Shown here in pieces: positions 1 through 5,013 of a stretch of DNA of 5,013 bases. Source of the stretch: Halomonas sp. (GTDB lineage Bacteria > Pseudomonadota > Gammaproteobacteria > Pseudomonadales > Halomonadaceae); contig PWIZ01000129.1 of the NCBI GenBank assembly GCA_003560175.1, positions 1 to 5,013 on the forward strand. The letters run 5' to 3'. Position numbers and translations under genes: made by a program. The notes under the pieces were generated by a model. The model was not told where the DNA came from. It searched no databases and saw only the letters and a list, made by a program, of their open reading frames with translations. How positions within the stretch are numbered: position 1 is the first letter of the stretch; each line of letters begins with the position of its first letter.

Positions 1-150
1 AGCATAACCCTGGGGCATGGGGGGCTGCCAGCTTGCGCCGTTGGGGTGACGACTGATGCGTACCGACTCCTCGCCCTCCTGGATCTCGATTTCGCTGATA
101 TTGGACTCTTCGAGCAGCTCGATCAGCTTCTTGACCTTGCGGATATCCAT
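1..150 (-). CDS. accB: Biotin carboxyl carrier protein of acetyl-CoA carboxylase, N-terminal part (cut by window edge)
   Basis: AccB carries the covalently bound biotin that shuttles carboxyl groups between biotin carboxylase (AccC) and the carboxyltransferase, in the first committed step of fatty-acid synthesis in the cytoplasm. Only the first 50 codons are visible. They begin [20 protein letters not shown] and continue with an acidic [14 protein letters not shown] stretch, the hallmark N-terminus of bacterial AccB: a short helix followed by the first strand of the small N-terminal domain. The Ala/Pro-rich linker begins around residue 43. The biotinyl domain with its Met-Lys-Met motif lies beyond the left edge. 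The ATG at 148-150 is the family start; the Shine-Dalgarno is weak (GAG about 8 nt upstream). accC would be expected next in the same direction but cannot be seen. Identification is by recognition of the N-terminal sequence. Confidence 0.93.
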   Translation of the reverse strand, partial: MDIRKVKKLIELLEESNISEIEIQEGEESVRISRHPNGASWQPPMPQGYA

Positions 151-177
151 GACGTTGTCTCGATCGCTTGGGTGCTG

Positions 178-207
178 TGAATAAGGTTGGCCCGGCGGCG
201 CTGTCAA
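178..207 (-). promoter_or_regulatory. Probable sigma-70 promoter of accB
   Basis: Reading the minus strand, a perfect -35 hexamer TTGACA lies at 207-202. An 18-bp spacer separates it from a -10-like TATTCA at 183-178 (3 of 6 matches to consensus). Initiation would fall near position 171, giving a leader of about 20 nt before the accB ATG at 150. The -35 match is strong and the -10 weak, which suggests a promoter needing an activator or one of moderate strength. The -35 box sits inside the loop of an inverted repeat listed separately. Confidence 0.55.
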
Positions 208-218
208 CTCGGGCCAAC
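186..218. promoter_or_regulatory. Perfect 9-bp inverted repeat enclosing the accB -35 box (operator candidate)
   Basis: GTTGGCCCG at 186-194 is mirrored exactly by CGGGCCAAC at 210-218, with 15 bp between them. The putative accB -35 hexamer lies within the intervening segment at 202-207, and the left arm falls in the -35/-10 spacer. Because the dyad is upstream of the predicted start of transcription, it would act at DNA level, for instance as a repressor site, unless transcripts from dsbD read through. I do not recognise it as the site of a known regulator. Confidence 0.45.
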
Positions 219-229
219 TTGCCAGAGAT

Positions 230-256
230 CGCGGCAAGATAGCGTCTCTTGCCGCG
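230..256. terminator. Strong 10-bp stem-loop between dsbD and accB (possible dsbD terminator without U-tract)
   Basis: CGCGGCAAGA at 230-239 pairs perfectly with TCTTGCCGCG at 247-256 around a 7-nt loop. It is the strongest hairpin downstream of the dsbD stop (390), but it lies about 134 bp away and has no run of T on either strand, so it is not a standard intrinsic terminator. The arm GGCAAG at 233-238 can also pair with CTTGCC at 218-223, making an alternative, weaker hairpin. It could be a terminator, an attenuator-like structure or a protein-binding site. A near-palindromic TTAATGGCAATTAA follows directly at 257-270. The rest of the dsbD-accB gap (271-389) shows no gene and no recognisable signal. 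Confidence 0.35.
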
Positions 257-389
257 TTAATGGCAATTAAACGGAGTTGCAGCGAAGTTTGCCGAAAATC
301 CGTGGGGATGTCCAGCAGCGGGGAGAACGCCGTTCGAGGCGGGAGTTTAAACGAATGTTTGACGACGATCGCGCCGAAACCAATGCCGT

Positions 390-2249
390 TCAGCTTTGCC
401 TGTCGTCCAGCCAGCCCAGCAGGCCTTCGAGATGAGAGGCCAGTCCGGGCGCACGCACCTCTCCCTGAATGCGCGCCTCGAGAAGCTCTTCGTTGCCCTG
501 GAAGAACAGCAGGCTGGGCGGACCGAACAGGCCGAAATGGTCGAGCAGTTCGCGGCTGACGCTTCCCGAGTCGGTCACGTCCACGTTGATGCGGGCGAAG
601 GCCGAGAGGTGTCCGGCTACCCGCGGGTCGGGATAGACCTGGCGCTCCATCTGCTTGCAGGAGATGCACCAGTCGGCGGTGAAATGTACGAAGGCGGGCC
701 GACCATCGCCCACTGAAGCCAGCGCCCGCTGCAGCTCGTCGAGGCTCTCCACGGTGGTGACCTCGGCGGGCGCCACGGCGGCGGTGGCGCCGGAGCTACC
801 CAGGTTGGCCAGGGGGCGCATCGGGTCGGTGGCACCGCTGGCCGCGCCCAGCAACAGTGCCAGTGCCCAGGCCAGCAGCAGCAGGCCGACGGCCTGGCGC
901 GCTCGCGGCCAGCCCTGGGGCAGGTTGACCGACATGGCGCCCAGCGCCAGGGCGCTGCCGATGGCCAGCGCTCCCCACATCAACAGCGCCACCGCCGGGG
1001 GTAGCAGGCGTTCCACCAGCCAGACGGCCACGCCCAGCAGCAGGATGCCGAAGGCGATCTTCACACCGTTCATCCAGGCGCCACTGCGCGGCAGCAGGGT
1101 GGTGCCGAAGGTGCCAACCAGCAGCAGCGGCAGGCCCATACCGAGACCGAGGGCGAGCAGGGCGGCGCCGCCCATCAGGGCGTTGCCGGTAGTGGAGATG
1201 AACACCAGGGCGCCGGCCAGGGGAGCGGAGACGCAGGGAGAGACCACCAGCACCGACAGCGATCCGGCCAGGGCCAGCCCCGCCGGGCCGCTCTGCTGGG
1301 CGCGGGCCTGCAGGGCGTCGATTCGCCCGGAAAGTCGCGATGACATGCGCAACTCGAAGGCGCCGAACATGGCCAGGGCGAACAGCGCGAAGAGTACGGC
1401 AAAGGTGATCAGCACCGGCGCCGACTGCAGCCGCGCCTGGAGGTTGAGGCCGGCGCCGAATAGCCCCATCAGTACCCCGACGGCGGCGTAGGTCAGCGCC
1501 ATGCCGCCCACATAGCTGGCGGAAAGCAGGAAGGCCCGGGGGCGACCGGCATTCTGGCCGACGATGATCGAGGAGAGGATCGGCACCATGGGCAGCACGC
1601 AGGGCGTGAAGGTCAATCCCAGACCGGCCAGGAAGAACAGACCCAGCGCCAGCGGCAGGCTGGCATCACTCATCAGGCGCTGGAAACGACCGTCTTCGCT
1701 CTGGGGAGCGGCCGGCGCCGTGGCAGTGCCTCCGCCGCCGTCGCTCGAGTCCATCGAAGCACTGCCGTTACTACCGACCAGGGCGGCGAAGACCTGGGGC
1801 GCGCTGCGTTCAGGCGCCTGCAGGGAGACCCGCTCCGGCGGATAGCAGAGGCCGGCGTCGGCGCATCCCTGGAAGGTAAAGGTGAGCGGAAAGACGCCGC
1901 TGGCGCCCTGCTCGAGGGGGACTTCGAACACCATGTTGTCTCGGAAGACATAGACGTCGCCGAGGAACTCGTCGCTGGTGAACTTCCCCGGGGGAATCTC
2001 GGGTTCACCCAGTGTCACGGCGTCGGATTCGACGCTGAACTGATGGCGGTAGAGGTAGTGTTCGGGAGTGACCTCGACTCCGACAAAGAGGGTCTCGCCG
2101 TCGTGCCAGGCCTGGGGCTGGAAGGCCTCGAGGACCGGCAGGAAATCGCGGGAGTTGGACGACGAGAACCACTGCGCCTGGGCGGTGAGCGGCAGCAACA
2201 TCAGCACAAGCAGCAGGGCGAGGCGTCGGGCGATCAAGTCGGGCATCAT
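390..2249 (-). CDS. dsbD: Thiol:disulfide interchange protein DsbD (cytochrome c biogenesis/periplasmic reductase)
   Basis: DsbD passes electrons from cytoplasmic thioredoxin across the inner membrane to periplasmic partners such as DsbC and CcmG, keeping disulfide isomerisation and cytochrome c maturation supplied with reductant. The 619-residue protein shows all three expected modules. A signal peptide (about 1-25, cleavage after AQA) leads to an N-terminal periplasmic domain with Cys129 and Cys135 in [13 protein letters not shown] Ser/Gly/Ala-rich linker (about 159-185) follows. About eight membrane segments (about 197-471) carry Cys217 in [12 protein letters not shown] and Cys339 in [13 protein letters not shown]. 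The C-terminal thioredoxin-like domain has WCISC (Cys528, Cys531) and a cis-Pro loop FGPPS near 575. All six redox cysteines are present, so it should be active. It is somewhat longer than the E. coli protein (565 residues), partly through linkers. Two ATG codons are adjacent (2249 and 2246); the second has the better ribosome-site spacing. Its 5' neighbour is divergent, and no clear promoter was found in the 206-bp gap. Confidence 0.97.
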   Translation of the reverse strand: MMPDLIARRLALLLVLMLLPLTAQAQWFSSSNSRDFLPVLEAFQPQAWHDGETLFVGVEVTPEHYLYRHQFSVESDAVTLGEPEIPPGKFTSDEFLGDVYVFRDNMVFEVPLEQGASGVFPLTFTFQGCADAGLCYPPERVSLQAPERSAPQVFAALVGSNGSASMDSSDGGGGTATAPAAPQSEDGRFQRLMSDASLPLALGLFFLAGLGLTFTPCVLPMVPILSSIIVGQNAGRPRAFLLSASYVGGMALTYAAVGVLMGLFGAGLNLQARLQSAPVLITFAVLFALFALAMFGAFELRMSSRLSGRIDALQARAQQSGPAGLALAGSLSVLVVSPCVSAPLAGALVFISTTGNALMGGAALLALGLGMGLPLLLVGTFGTTLLPRSGAWMNGVKIAFGILLLGVAVWLVERLLPPAVALLMWGALAIGSALALGAMSVNLPQGWPRARQAVGLLLLAWALALLLGAASGATDPMRPLANLGSSGATAAVAPAEVTTVESLDELQRALASVGDGRPAFVHFTADWCISCKQMERQVYPDPRVAGHLSAFARINVDVTDSGSVSRELLDHFGLFGPPSLLFFQGNEELLEARIQGEVRAPGLASHLEGLLGWLDDRQS

Positions 2250-2250
2250 T

Positions 2251-2256
2251 TTCCTT
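2251..2256 (-). promoter_or_regulatory. Ribosome binding site of dsbD, favouring the second ATG
   Basis: On the minus strand AAGGAA lies 1 nt before the first ATG (2249) and 4 nt before the second (2246). The spacing to the second ATG is closer to the usual range, so the mature open frame probably starts with a single Met-Pro-Asp. The signal peptide is unaffected either way. Confidence 0.55.
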
Positions 2257-2455
2257 GCGTGTGTCGGGGCGAGCTCGGTCGTCAGACCCTTGGCCGGCGG
2301 AGCGGTTCCGCATTGGCCGCCTGGGCACTTTACTATCAGTGGATGCTAGGATATCGCAGAAGCACGCCGCTGTTTGGTGTGCCGCATCTTTCCACGATGA
2401 GCCTCATTGTCGCATCGAGAAGGGCCGACGTTCATTACACAGGGATTATCACGAC

Positions 2456-3484
2456 ATGGCCTGGAAGAGCTGGCGCGCCTCCCGGCGGCGCAGGAAGGAG
2501 GAGGCGCTGGAGCGCCCCCGGTACGGCTGGATCTGGAAGCCTGTTTTGGCGCTGGCAGGGCTCTACCTGCTGGTCAGCGTCGGTCTGGGCATCTGGTGGA
2601 GTCAGCCGCCGGCGCCCTTCGATGTGGAGCAGGCCACCCTGGAGCGGCGAGGCGAGGCCGCCTATCTGCCGGGGGCGAGGGGCACGGTGACCGTGGCGAC
2701 CCTGGCCACCAGCGTGGCGACGCTGCGGGAGAAGCCGGGCGGCTACCTGCGCAATGACATCGCCCCGCCGGGCATTTGGCTCGACAACATGCCCAGCTGG
2801 GAGCTGGGCGTACTGGCGTCCTCCCGGGATCTGGCCCGGGCGTTGCCGCGGATGGCCGGCGGCGACAATGCGGATCTGGAGGTGGCGCGTGAGGCGCTGA
2901 TGGGGGATGACCGCGACTGGTTCCACCCCTCTACCGAACATCGCCTCGAGCTGGCGGTGGAGGCCCTCGACCGCCAGCTGGTCGCTCTGGCCGATGTGGA
3001 TGAGGGTTTCGCGCCCGGCCGGGGCCTGGCCGCCTGGCTGGAGTCGCTGGCGGCCCGGCTGGATGACCTCGCCCTGCGCCTGGCGGCCAGCGTCGGCAGC
3101 CATGAGGCGCTGATCGAGCTTGCGGTGGATGCCGAGTCGCTGCCACCGCGCACCCCCTGGTACCGGGTCGATGACATCTTCTTCGAGGCCCGCGGCACCG
3201 GTTGGGCGCTGTCGCAGCTGCTCGAGGGCGTGCAGCGCGACCAGGCCGACGTGCTGGCAGAGGCCGGCGCCGATGCCGAGTGGGACCGCCTGCTGGCGGA
3301 GCTGGCGATAACCCAGCGGCGCCTGTGGAGCCCGGTGGTGCTCAACGGATCCGGCTTCGGGCTCTTCGCCAACCACTCCCTGGTCATGGCGCTGCATATG
3401 ACCCGGGCAAGGGATCTCGCCGTTCACCTGGCCGAGCGTCTCGCCGAGCCGCCCCCCGAGGAGCTGGCCGCGGGGGAGGAGTGA
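2456..3484 (+). CDS. DUF2333 family inner-membrane protein of unknown function
   Basis: The 342-residue product resembles the DUF2333 family, known from Pseudomonas, Halomonas and related gammaproteobacteria, with no function that I know to be established. An Arg/Lys-rich cytoplasmic N-terminus (residues 7-14) precedes one membrane segment (about 29-48), so the remaining 290 residues should face the periplasm. Stretches that look conserved are YLRNDIAPPGIWLDNMPSWE (97-116), WYRVDDIFFEARGTGWAL (235-252) and VVLNGSGFGLFANHSLVMA (294-312). The C-terminus is acidic and Pro/Glu-rich. The protein contains no cysteine, so it is not a disulfide substrate of the adjacent DsbD. The start at 2456 is chosen because AGGGA at 2441-2445 lies 10 nt upstream and the charged stretch plus membrane segment follow at once; the frame stays open upstream to an ATG at 2255, but that extension lies in the divergent intergenic region and looks non-coding. 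It converges on ppa. Confidence 0.85.
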   Translation: MAWKSWRASRRRRKEEALERPRYGWIWKPVLALAGLYLLVSVGLGIWWSQPPAPFDVEQATLERRGEAAYLPGARGTVTVATLATSVATLREKPGGYLRNDIAPPGIWLDNMPSWELGVLASSRDLARALPRMAGGDNADLEVAREALMGDDRDWFHPSTEHRLELAVEALDRQLVALADVDEGFAPGRGLAAWLESLAARLDDLALRLAASVGSHEALIELAVDAESLPPRTPWYRVDDIFFEARGTGWALSQLLEGVQRDQADVLAEAGADAEWDRLLAELAITQRRLWSPVVLNGSGFGLFANHSLVMALHMTRARDLAVHLAERLAEPPPEELAAGEE

Positions 3485-3515
3485 CTGCCCGGCGCTCCTG
3501 GGCGCAGCAGGTCAA

Positions 3516-3550
3516 TGCAGCAGGGCCGCCCATGGGGCGGCCCTGCTGCA
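3516..3550. terminator. Probable bidirectional terminator between the DUF2333 gene and ppa
   Basis: A perfect 16-bp inverted repeat runs from TGCAGCAGGGCCGCCC (3516-3531) to its complement (3535-3550) with a 3-nt loop. It lies 31 bp after the stop of the DUF2333 gene and 46 bp after the stop of ppa, which converge here. Its position and stability fit a shared terminator. There is no T-run on either side, so termination would rest on the very GC-rich stem or on Rho. Confidence 0.7.
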
Positions 3551-3596
3551 ATAGCTCTCATCCCGAATTGGCATGCCGCCCTAGGCTGGCGCGGGG

Positions 3597-4127
3597 TCAG
3601 GCCTTCTCGTAGGCAATCACCGACTTCTCGATGGCCTTGCGGGCGGCCTCGGCGCCTTCCCAGGACTCGACCTTGACCCACTTGCCCTTCTCGAGATCCT
3701 TGTAGTTCTCGAAGAAGTGGGCAATCTGCTGGCGCAGCAGCTCGGGCAGGTCGGTCACCTCCTGGATGTCATCGTAGAGGCTGGAGAGCTTGGAGTGGGG
3801 CACGCAGACCAGCTTGGCGTCTTCGCCGGCCTCGTCGGTCATGTTGAGGATGCCGACCGGGCGGGCGCGGATCACGCAGCCGGCCTGCACGGGGACGGGG
3901 GTCACCACCAGGGCGTCGAGTGCGTCGCCGTCGTCGGCCAGGGTGTGGGGGATAAAGCCGTAGTTGGCCGGATAGAACATCGGCGTGGCCATGAAGCGGT
4001 CGACCAGCAGTGTACCCATGTCCTTGTCGATCTCGTACTTGATCGGGGCATGGTTGGCCGGGATCTCGATCGCCACATAGATGTCGTTGGGGAGGTCCTT
4101 GCCGGCAGGGATGTTATCGAAGTTCAT
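3597..4127 (-). CDS. ppa: Inorganic pyrophosphatase (family I, soluble)
   Basis: This cytoplasmic enzyme hydrolyses pyrophosphate to two phosphates, which pulls nucleotide polymerisation and acyl/aminoacyl activation forward. The product is 176 residues, the same length as the E. coli enzyme, and colinear with it. The active-site residues are all present (numbering with Met1): Glu21, Lys30, Glu32, Arg44, Tyr56, Asp66, Asp68, Asp71, Asp98, Asp103, Lys105, Tyr142 and Lys143. The family signature around 66-72 reads DGDALDA, with Ala69 where Pro or Glu is usual; the metal-binding aspartates are unchanged, so activity should be normal. [12 protein letters not shown] (96-107) and [18 protein letters not shown] (137-154) are also typical. 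The frame is open to an ATG at 4163, but the start at 4127 is chosen for its ribosome site and family length. It has its own promoter and appears monocistronic. Confidence 0.98.
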   Translation of the reverse strand: MNFDNIPAGKDLPNDIYVAIEIPANHAPIKYEIDKDMGTLLVDRFMATPMFYPANYGFIPHTLADDGDALDALVVTPVPVQAGCVIRARPVGILNMTDEAGEDAKLVCVPHSKLSSLYDDIQEVTDLPELLRQQIAHFFENYKDLEKGKWVKVESWEGAEAARKAIEKSVIAYEKA

Positions 4128-4133
4128 CGTCGC

Positions 4134-4139
4134 TTCCTT
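4134..4139 (-). promoter_or_regulatory. Ribosome binding site fixing the ppa start
   Basis: AAGGAA on the minus strand lies 6 nt before the ATG at 4127. The alternative upstream ATG at 4163 has no comparable site and would add 12 residues absent from the family, so 4127 is the start. Confidence 0.85.
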
Positions 4140-4186
4140 GGGTGGGAAATCAGCTTGGCACATCGCTGAGCGAAAAAATCTGCGGA

Positions 4187-4216
4187 ATTATACGAAGCGC
4201 GCGCGGGGATTACCAA
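4187..4216 (-). promoter_or_regulatory. Sigma-70 promoter of ppa
   Basis: On the minus strand a -35 box TTGGTA (4216-4211, 4 of 6 consensus bases) is followed after 18 bp by a perfect -10 box TATAAT (4192-4187). Transcription should start near 4180, giving a leader of about 52 nt that includes a short T-run (plus-strand A-run at 4173-4178). The strength of the -10 box suits a highly expressed housekeeping gene. Confidence 0.75.
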
Positions 4217-4217
4217 T

Positions 4218-4233
4218 GCGACATAGGTGTCGC
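4218..4233. promoter_or_regulatory. Short perfect inverted repeat just upstream of the ppa promoter
   Basis: GCGACA at 4218-4223 and TGTCGC at 4228-4233 form a perfect 6-bp dyad with a 4-bp centre. It abuts the -35 box of ppa and lies in the divergent gap before the PP2C-like gene, so it could be a regulator site for either. A dyad this short can arise by chance in GC-rich DNA, and I do not recognise a known regulator. The rest of the gap (4234-4395) holds no supported gene or clear plus-strand promoter. Confidence 0.25.
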
Positions 4234-4395
4234 GGCTCGAGGCGCAGGGTCTCGGGGTAGAGAGCCCTGGGCAAGACGCTGCGGCTATGGTTGACGTCAC
4301 GCAGGAGCGTCGGGAGTGTATCATGAGCGCCGGCGGGGTTCGCCGACGACCGACCAGCGTGGTCCGCGGCCCCAAGAATGATCGACCCGGCGGTC

Positions 4396-4401
4396 AAGGA
4401 G
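4396..4401 (+). promoter_or_regulatory. Strong ribosome binding site that selects a TTG start
   Basis: AAGGAG lies 7 nt before the TTG at 4409-4411, ideal spacing. It identifies the otherwise overlooked TTG as start codon of the PP2C-like gene; the next in-frame candidates (TTG at 4430, ATG at 4484) have no such site and the ATG would remove the first motif of the domain. Confidence 0.8.
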
Positions 4402-4408
4402 AAGCCAC

Positions 4409-5013
4409 TTGGGATCTGCGCAGCTGTCATTGAGTTACGGCCAGTCCTTCGTCGCGCCGGATAGGCGCCACCACCGCAGCTCCATGTCGGTGCGCATGCC
4501 GCAGGGCGGGCAGCTCAATGCCAAGGGTGCCTGCGCGGTGATCAGCGACTCCACCCGGCGCAACTCCATGGCCAAGCAAGCCGGGGACCTCAGCGTGCGT
4601 GGCTTCCTGGCCGACTACTACTCGACGCCGGACCACTGGGACGTCAAGACCTCGGCCACCCGGGTACTGCGGGCCCTCAACGGCTGGTGCTTCAGTCAGA
4701 GCCAATGCGTGACCGATGGGAGCTATGTCTCGTCACTGTCGGCCATGGTCTATCGCGGACGCAGTGCGCACTTCTTCCATCTGGGCGATACCCTGGTATT
4801 TCGCCTGCGTGGCGCCGAGTTCGAGCAGCTCAGCCGCGACCATGTCGCCGACCTGGGGGGCTACCGCTATCCCTCCCGGGCGCTGGGCATGGATGTCAGC
4901 ATCGAGATCGACTACGTCCAGTTTCCGATCAAGCAGGGTGACATCTTCCTGTTTACCACCCAGGCGGTGCTGGGCACCCTGATGCCTTCGGAATATGTCC
5001 AGCTGATTCGCCA
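4409..5013 (+). CDS. PP2C-type Ser/Thr phosphatase-like domain protein, probably catalytically dead; possible phosphatase/kinase fusion (3' end outside window)
   Basis: The visible 201 residues read as a PP2C-like domain resembling the N-terminal half of bacterial bifunctional PP2C phosphatase/serine-threonine kinase proteins. Fold landmarks are in order: LSYGQS at 8-13, a motif-1 region RRHHRSS at 19-25, the motif-2 strand AVISDS at 43-48, VRGFLADYYSTPDHWDVKTS at 63-82, FFHLGDTLVFRLR at 122-134, QLSRDH at 140-145, SRALGMDVSIEIDY at 156-169 and GDIFLFTTQAV at 177-187. Active PP2C enzymes have Asn-Glu-Asp in motif 1, Asp-Gly in motif 2 and Thr-Asp-Gly near the end. Here these read Arg-Ser-Ser (23-25), Asp47-Ser48 and Thr-Gln-Ala (184-186). 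Asp47 and the GDT (126-128) remain. Metal binding and catalysis are therefore unlikely; a scaffold or regulatory role is inferred. The frame is continuous and uniform, so this is not a frameshift. Whether a kinase domain follows cannot be seen. The start is the TTG behind AAGGAG. Confidence 0.8.
   Translation, partial: MGSAQLSLSYGQSFVAPDRRHHRSSMSVRMPQGGQLNAKGACAVISDSTRRNSMAKQAGDLSVRGFLADYYSTPDHWDVKTSATRVLRALNGWCFSQSQCVTDGSYVSSLSAMVYRGRSAHFFHLGDTLVFRLRGAEFEQLSRDHVADLGGYRYPSRALGMDVSIEIDYVQFPIKQGDIFLFTTQAVLGTLMPSEYVQLIR

Noticed and set aside
325..335. GAACGCCGTTC palindrome in the dsbD-accB gap as a regulator site
   Set aside because: Only 5-bp arms, not placed relative to any promoter I can support, and easily explained by chance in this composition.
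260..559. Open frame of 99 codons at the dsbD 3' end on the plus strand
   Set aside because: No ribosome site, no recognisable motifs, and it overlaps the dsbD C-terminal coding region antisense.
655..1491. Long open frame (278 codons) on the plus strand opposite dsbD
   Set aside because: It is antisense to an unambiguous DsbD with all six cysteines. Its Ser/Arg/Pro-rich composition is typical of a shadow frame in GC-rich DNA, and it has no recognisable domain.
2255..2455. N-terminal extension of the DUF2333 protein from an upstream ATG
   Set aside because: The added 67 residues look non-coding, precede the natural charged N-terminus and membrane segment, and would overlap the region needed for divergent expression of dsbD.
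2435..3427. Long open frame (330 codons) on the minus strand opposite the DUF2333 gene
   Set aside because: Gln/Arg/Pro/Gly-rich composition with no fold-like pattern; the plus-strand frame has a ribosome site, a membrane anchor and family motifs.
4128..4163. Twelve-residue longer start for pyrophosphatase
   Set aside because: The AAGGAA site 6 nt before 4127 and the exact 176-residue family length support the inner ATG.
4291..4324. TTGACG (4291-4296) and TATCAT (4319-4324) as a promoter for the PP2C-like gene
   Set aside because: The boxes are 22 bp apart, too far for a standard sigma-70 promoter, and neither has a better partner at 16-19 bp.
4427..4705. Minus-strand open frame opposite the PP2C-like gene
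   Set aside because: Shadow of the plus-strand frame, which has the ribosome site and domain pattern.

Overview
The window is a compact stretch of GC-rich bacterial chromosome. It holds five protein-coding genes, two of them cut by the window edges. From left to right they are: the start of accB (minus strand, runs off the left edge), dsbD (minus), a DUF2333-family inner-membrane protein (plus), ppa (minus), and the 5' part of a PP2C-type phosphatase-domain gene (plus, runs off the right edge). The E. coli-type 176-residue inorganic pyrophosphatase, the DUF2333 protein, the full-length DsbD with all six redox cysteines and the high GC content together suggest a gammaproteobacterium. A Halomonas-like or Pseudomonas-related lineage fits best, but this is an inference by family resemblance, not from a search.

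Layout. Positions 1-150 encode the first 50 residues of AccB, the biotin carboxyl carrier protein of acetyl-CoA carboxylase. The 239-bp gap between accB and dsbD has a good sigma-70-like promoter for accB, a perfect 9-bp inverted repeat that encloses its -35 box, and a perfect 10-bp stem-loop upstream. dsbD fills 390-2249. A 206-bp divergent gap separates it from the DUF2333 gene (2456-3484). That gene converges on ppa (3597-4127) across a 16-bp perfect hairpin that probably serves as a two-way terminator. ppa has a clear promoter with a perfect TATAAT box. A 281-bp divergent gap then leads to the PP2C-like gene, which starts at a TTG codon (4409) behind a strong Shine-Dalgarno sequence.

Most of these genes are housekeeping: fatty-acid precursor synthesis, periplasmic thiol reduction and pyrophosphate removal. 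They look like neighbouring single-gene transcription units, not one pathway. No mobile element, tRNA, rRNA or CRISPR array is visible.

The most interesting item is the PP2C-like protein. Its fold-level motifs are recognisable along 201 residues, but the metal-binding positions are replaced: the usual Asn-Glu-Asp of motif 1 reads Arg-Ser-Ser, and the Asp-Gly of the late Thr-Asp-Gly motif reads Gln-Ala. It therefore looks like a pseudophosphatase domain, possibly the N-terminal half of a phosphatase/kinase fusion whose remainder lies outside the window. The accB upstream region, with its stacked inverted repeats, is the second point worth checking.
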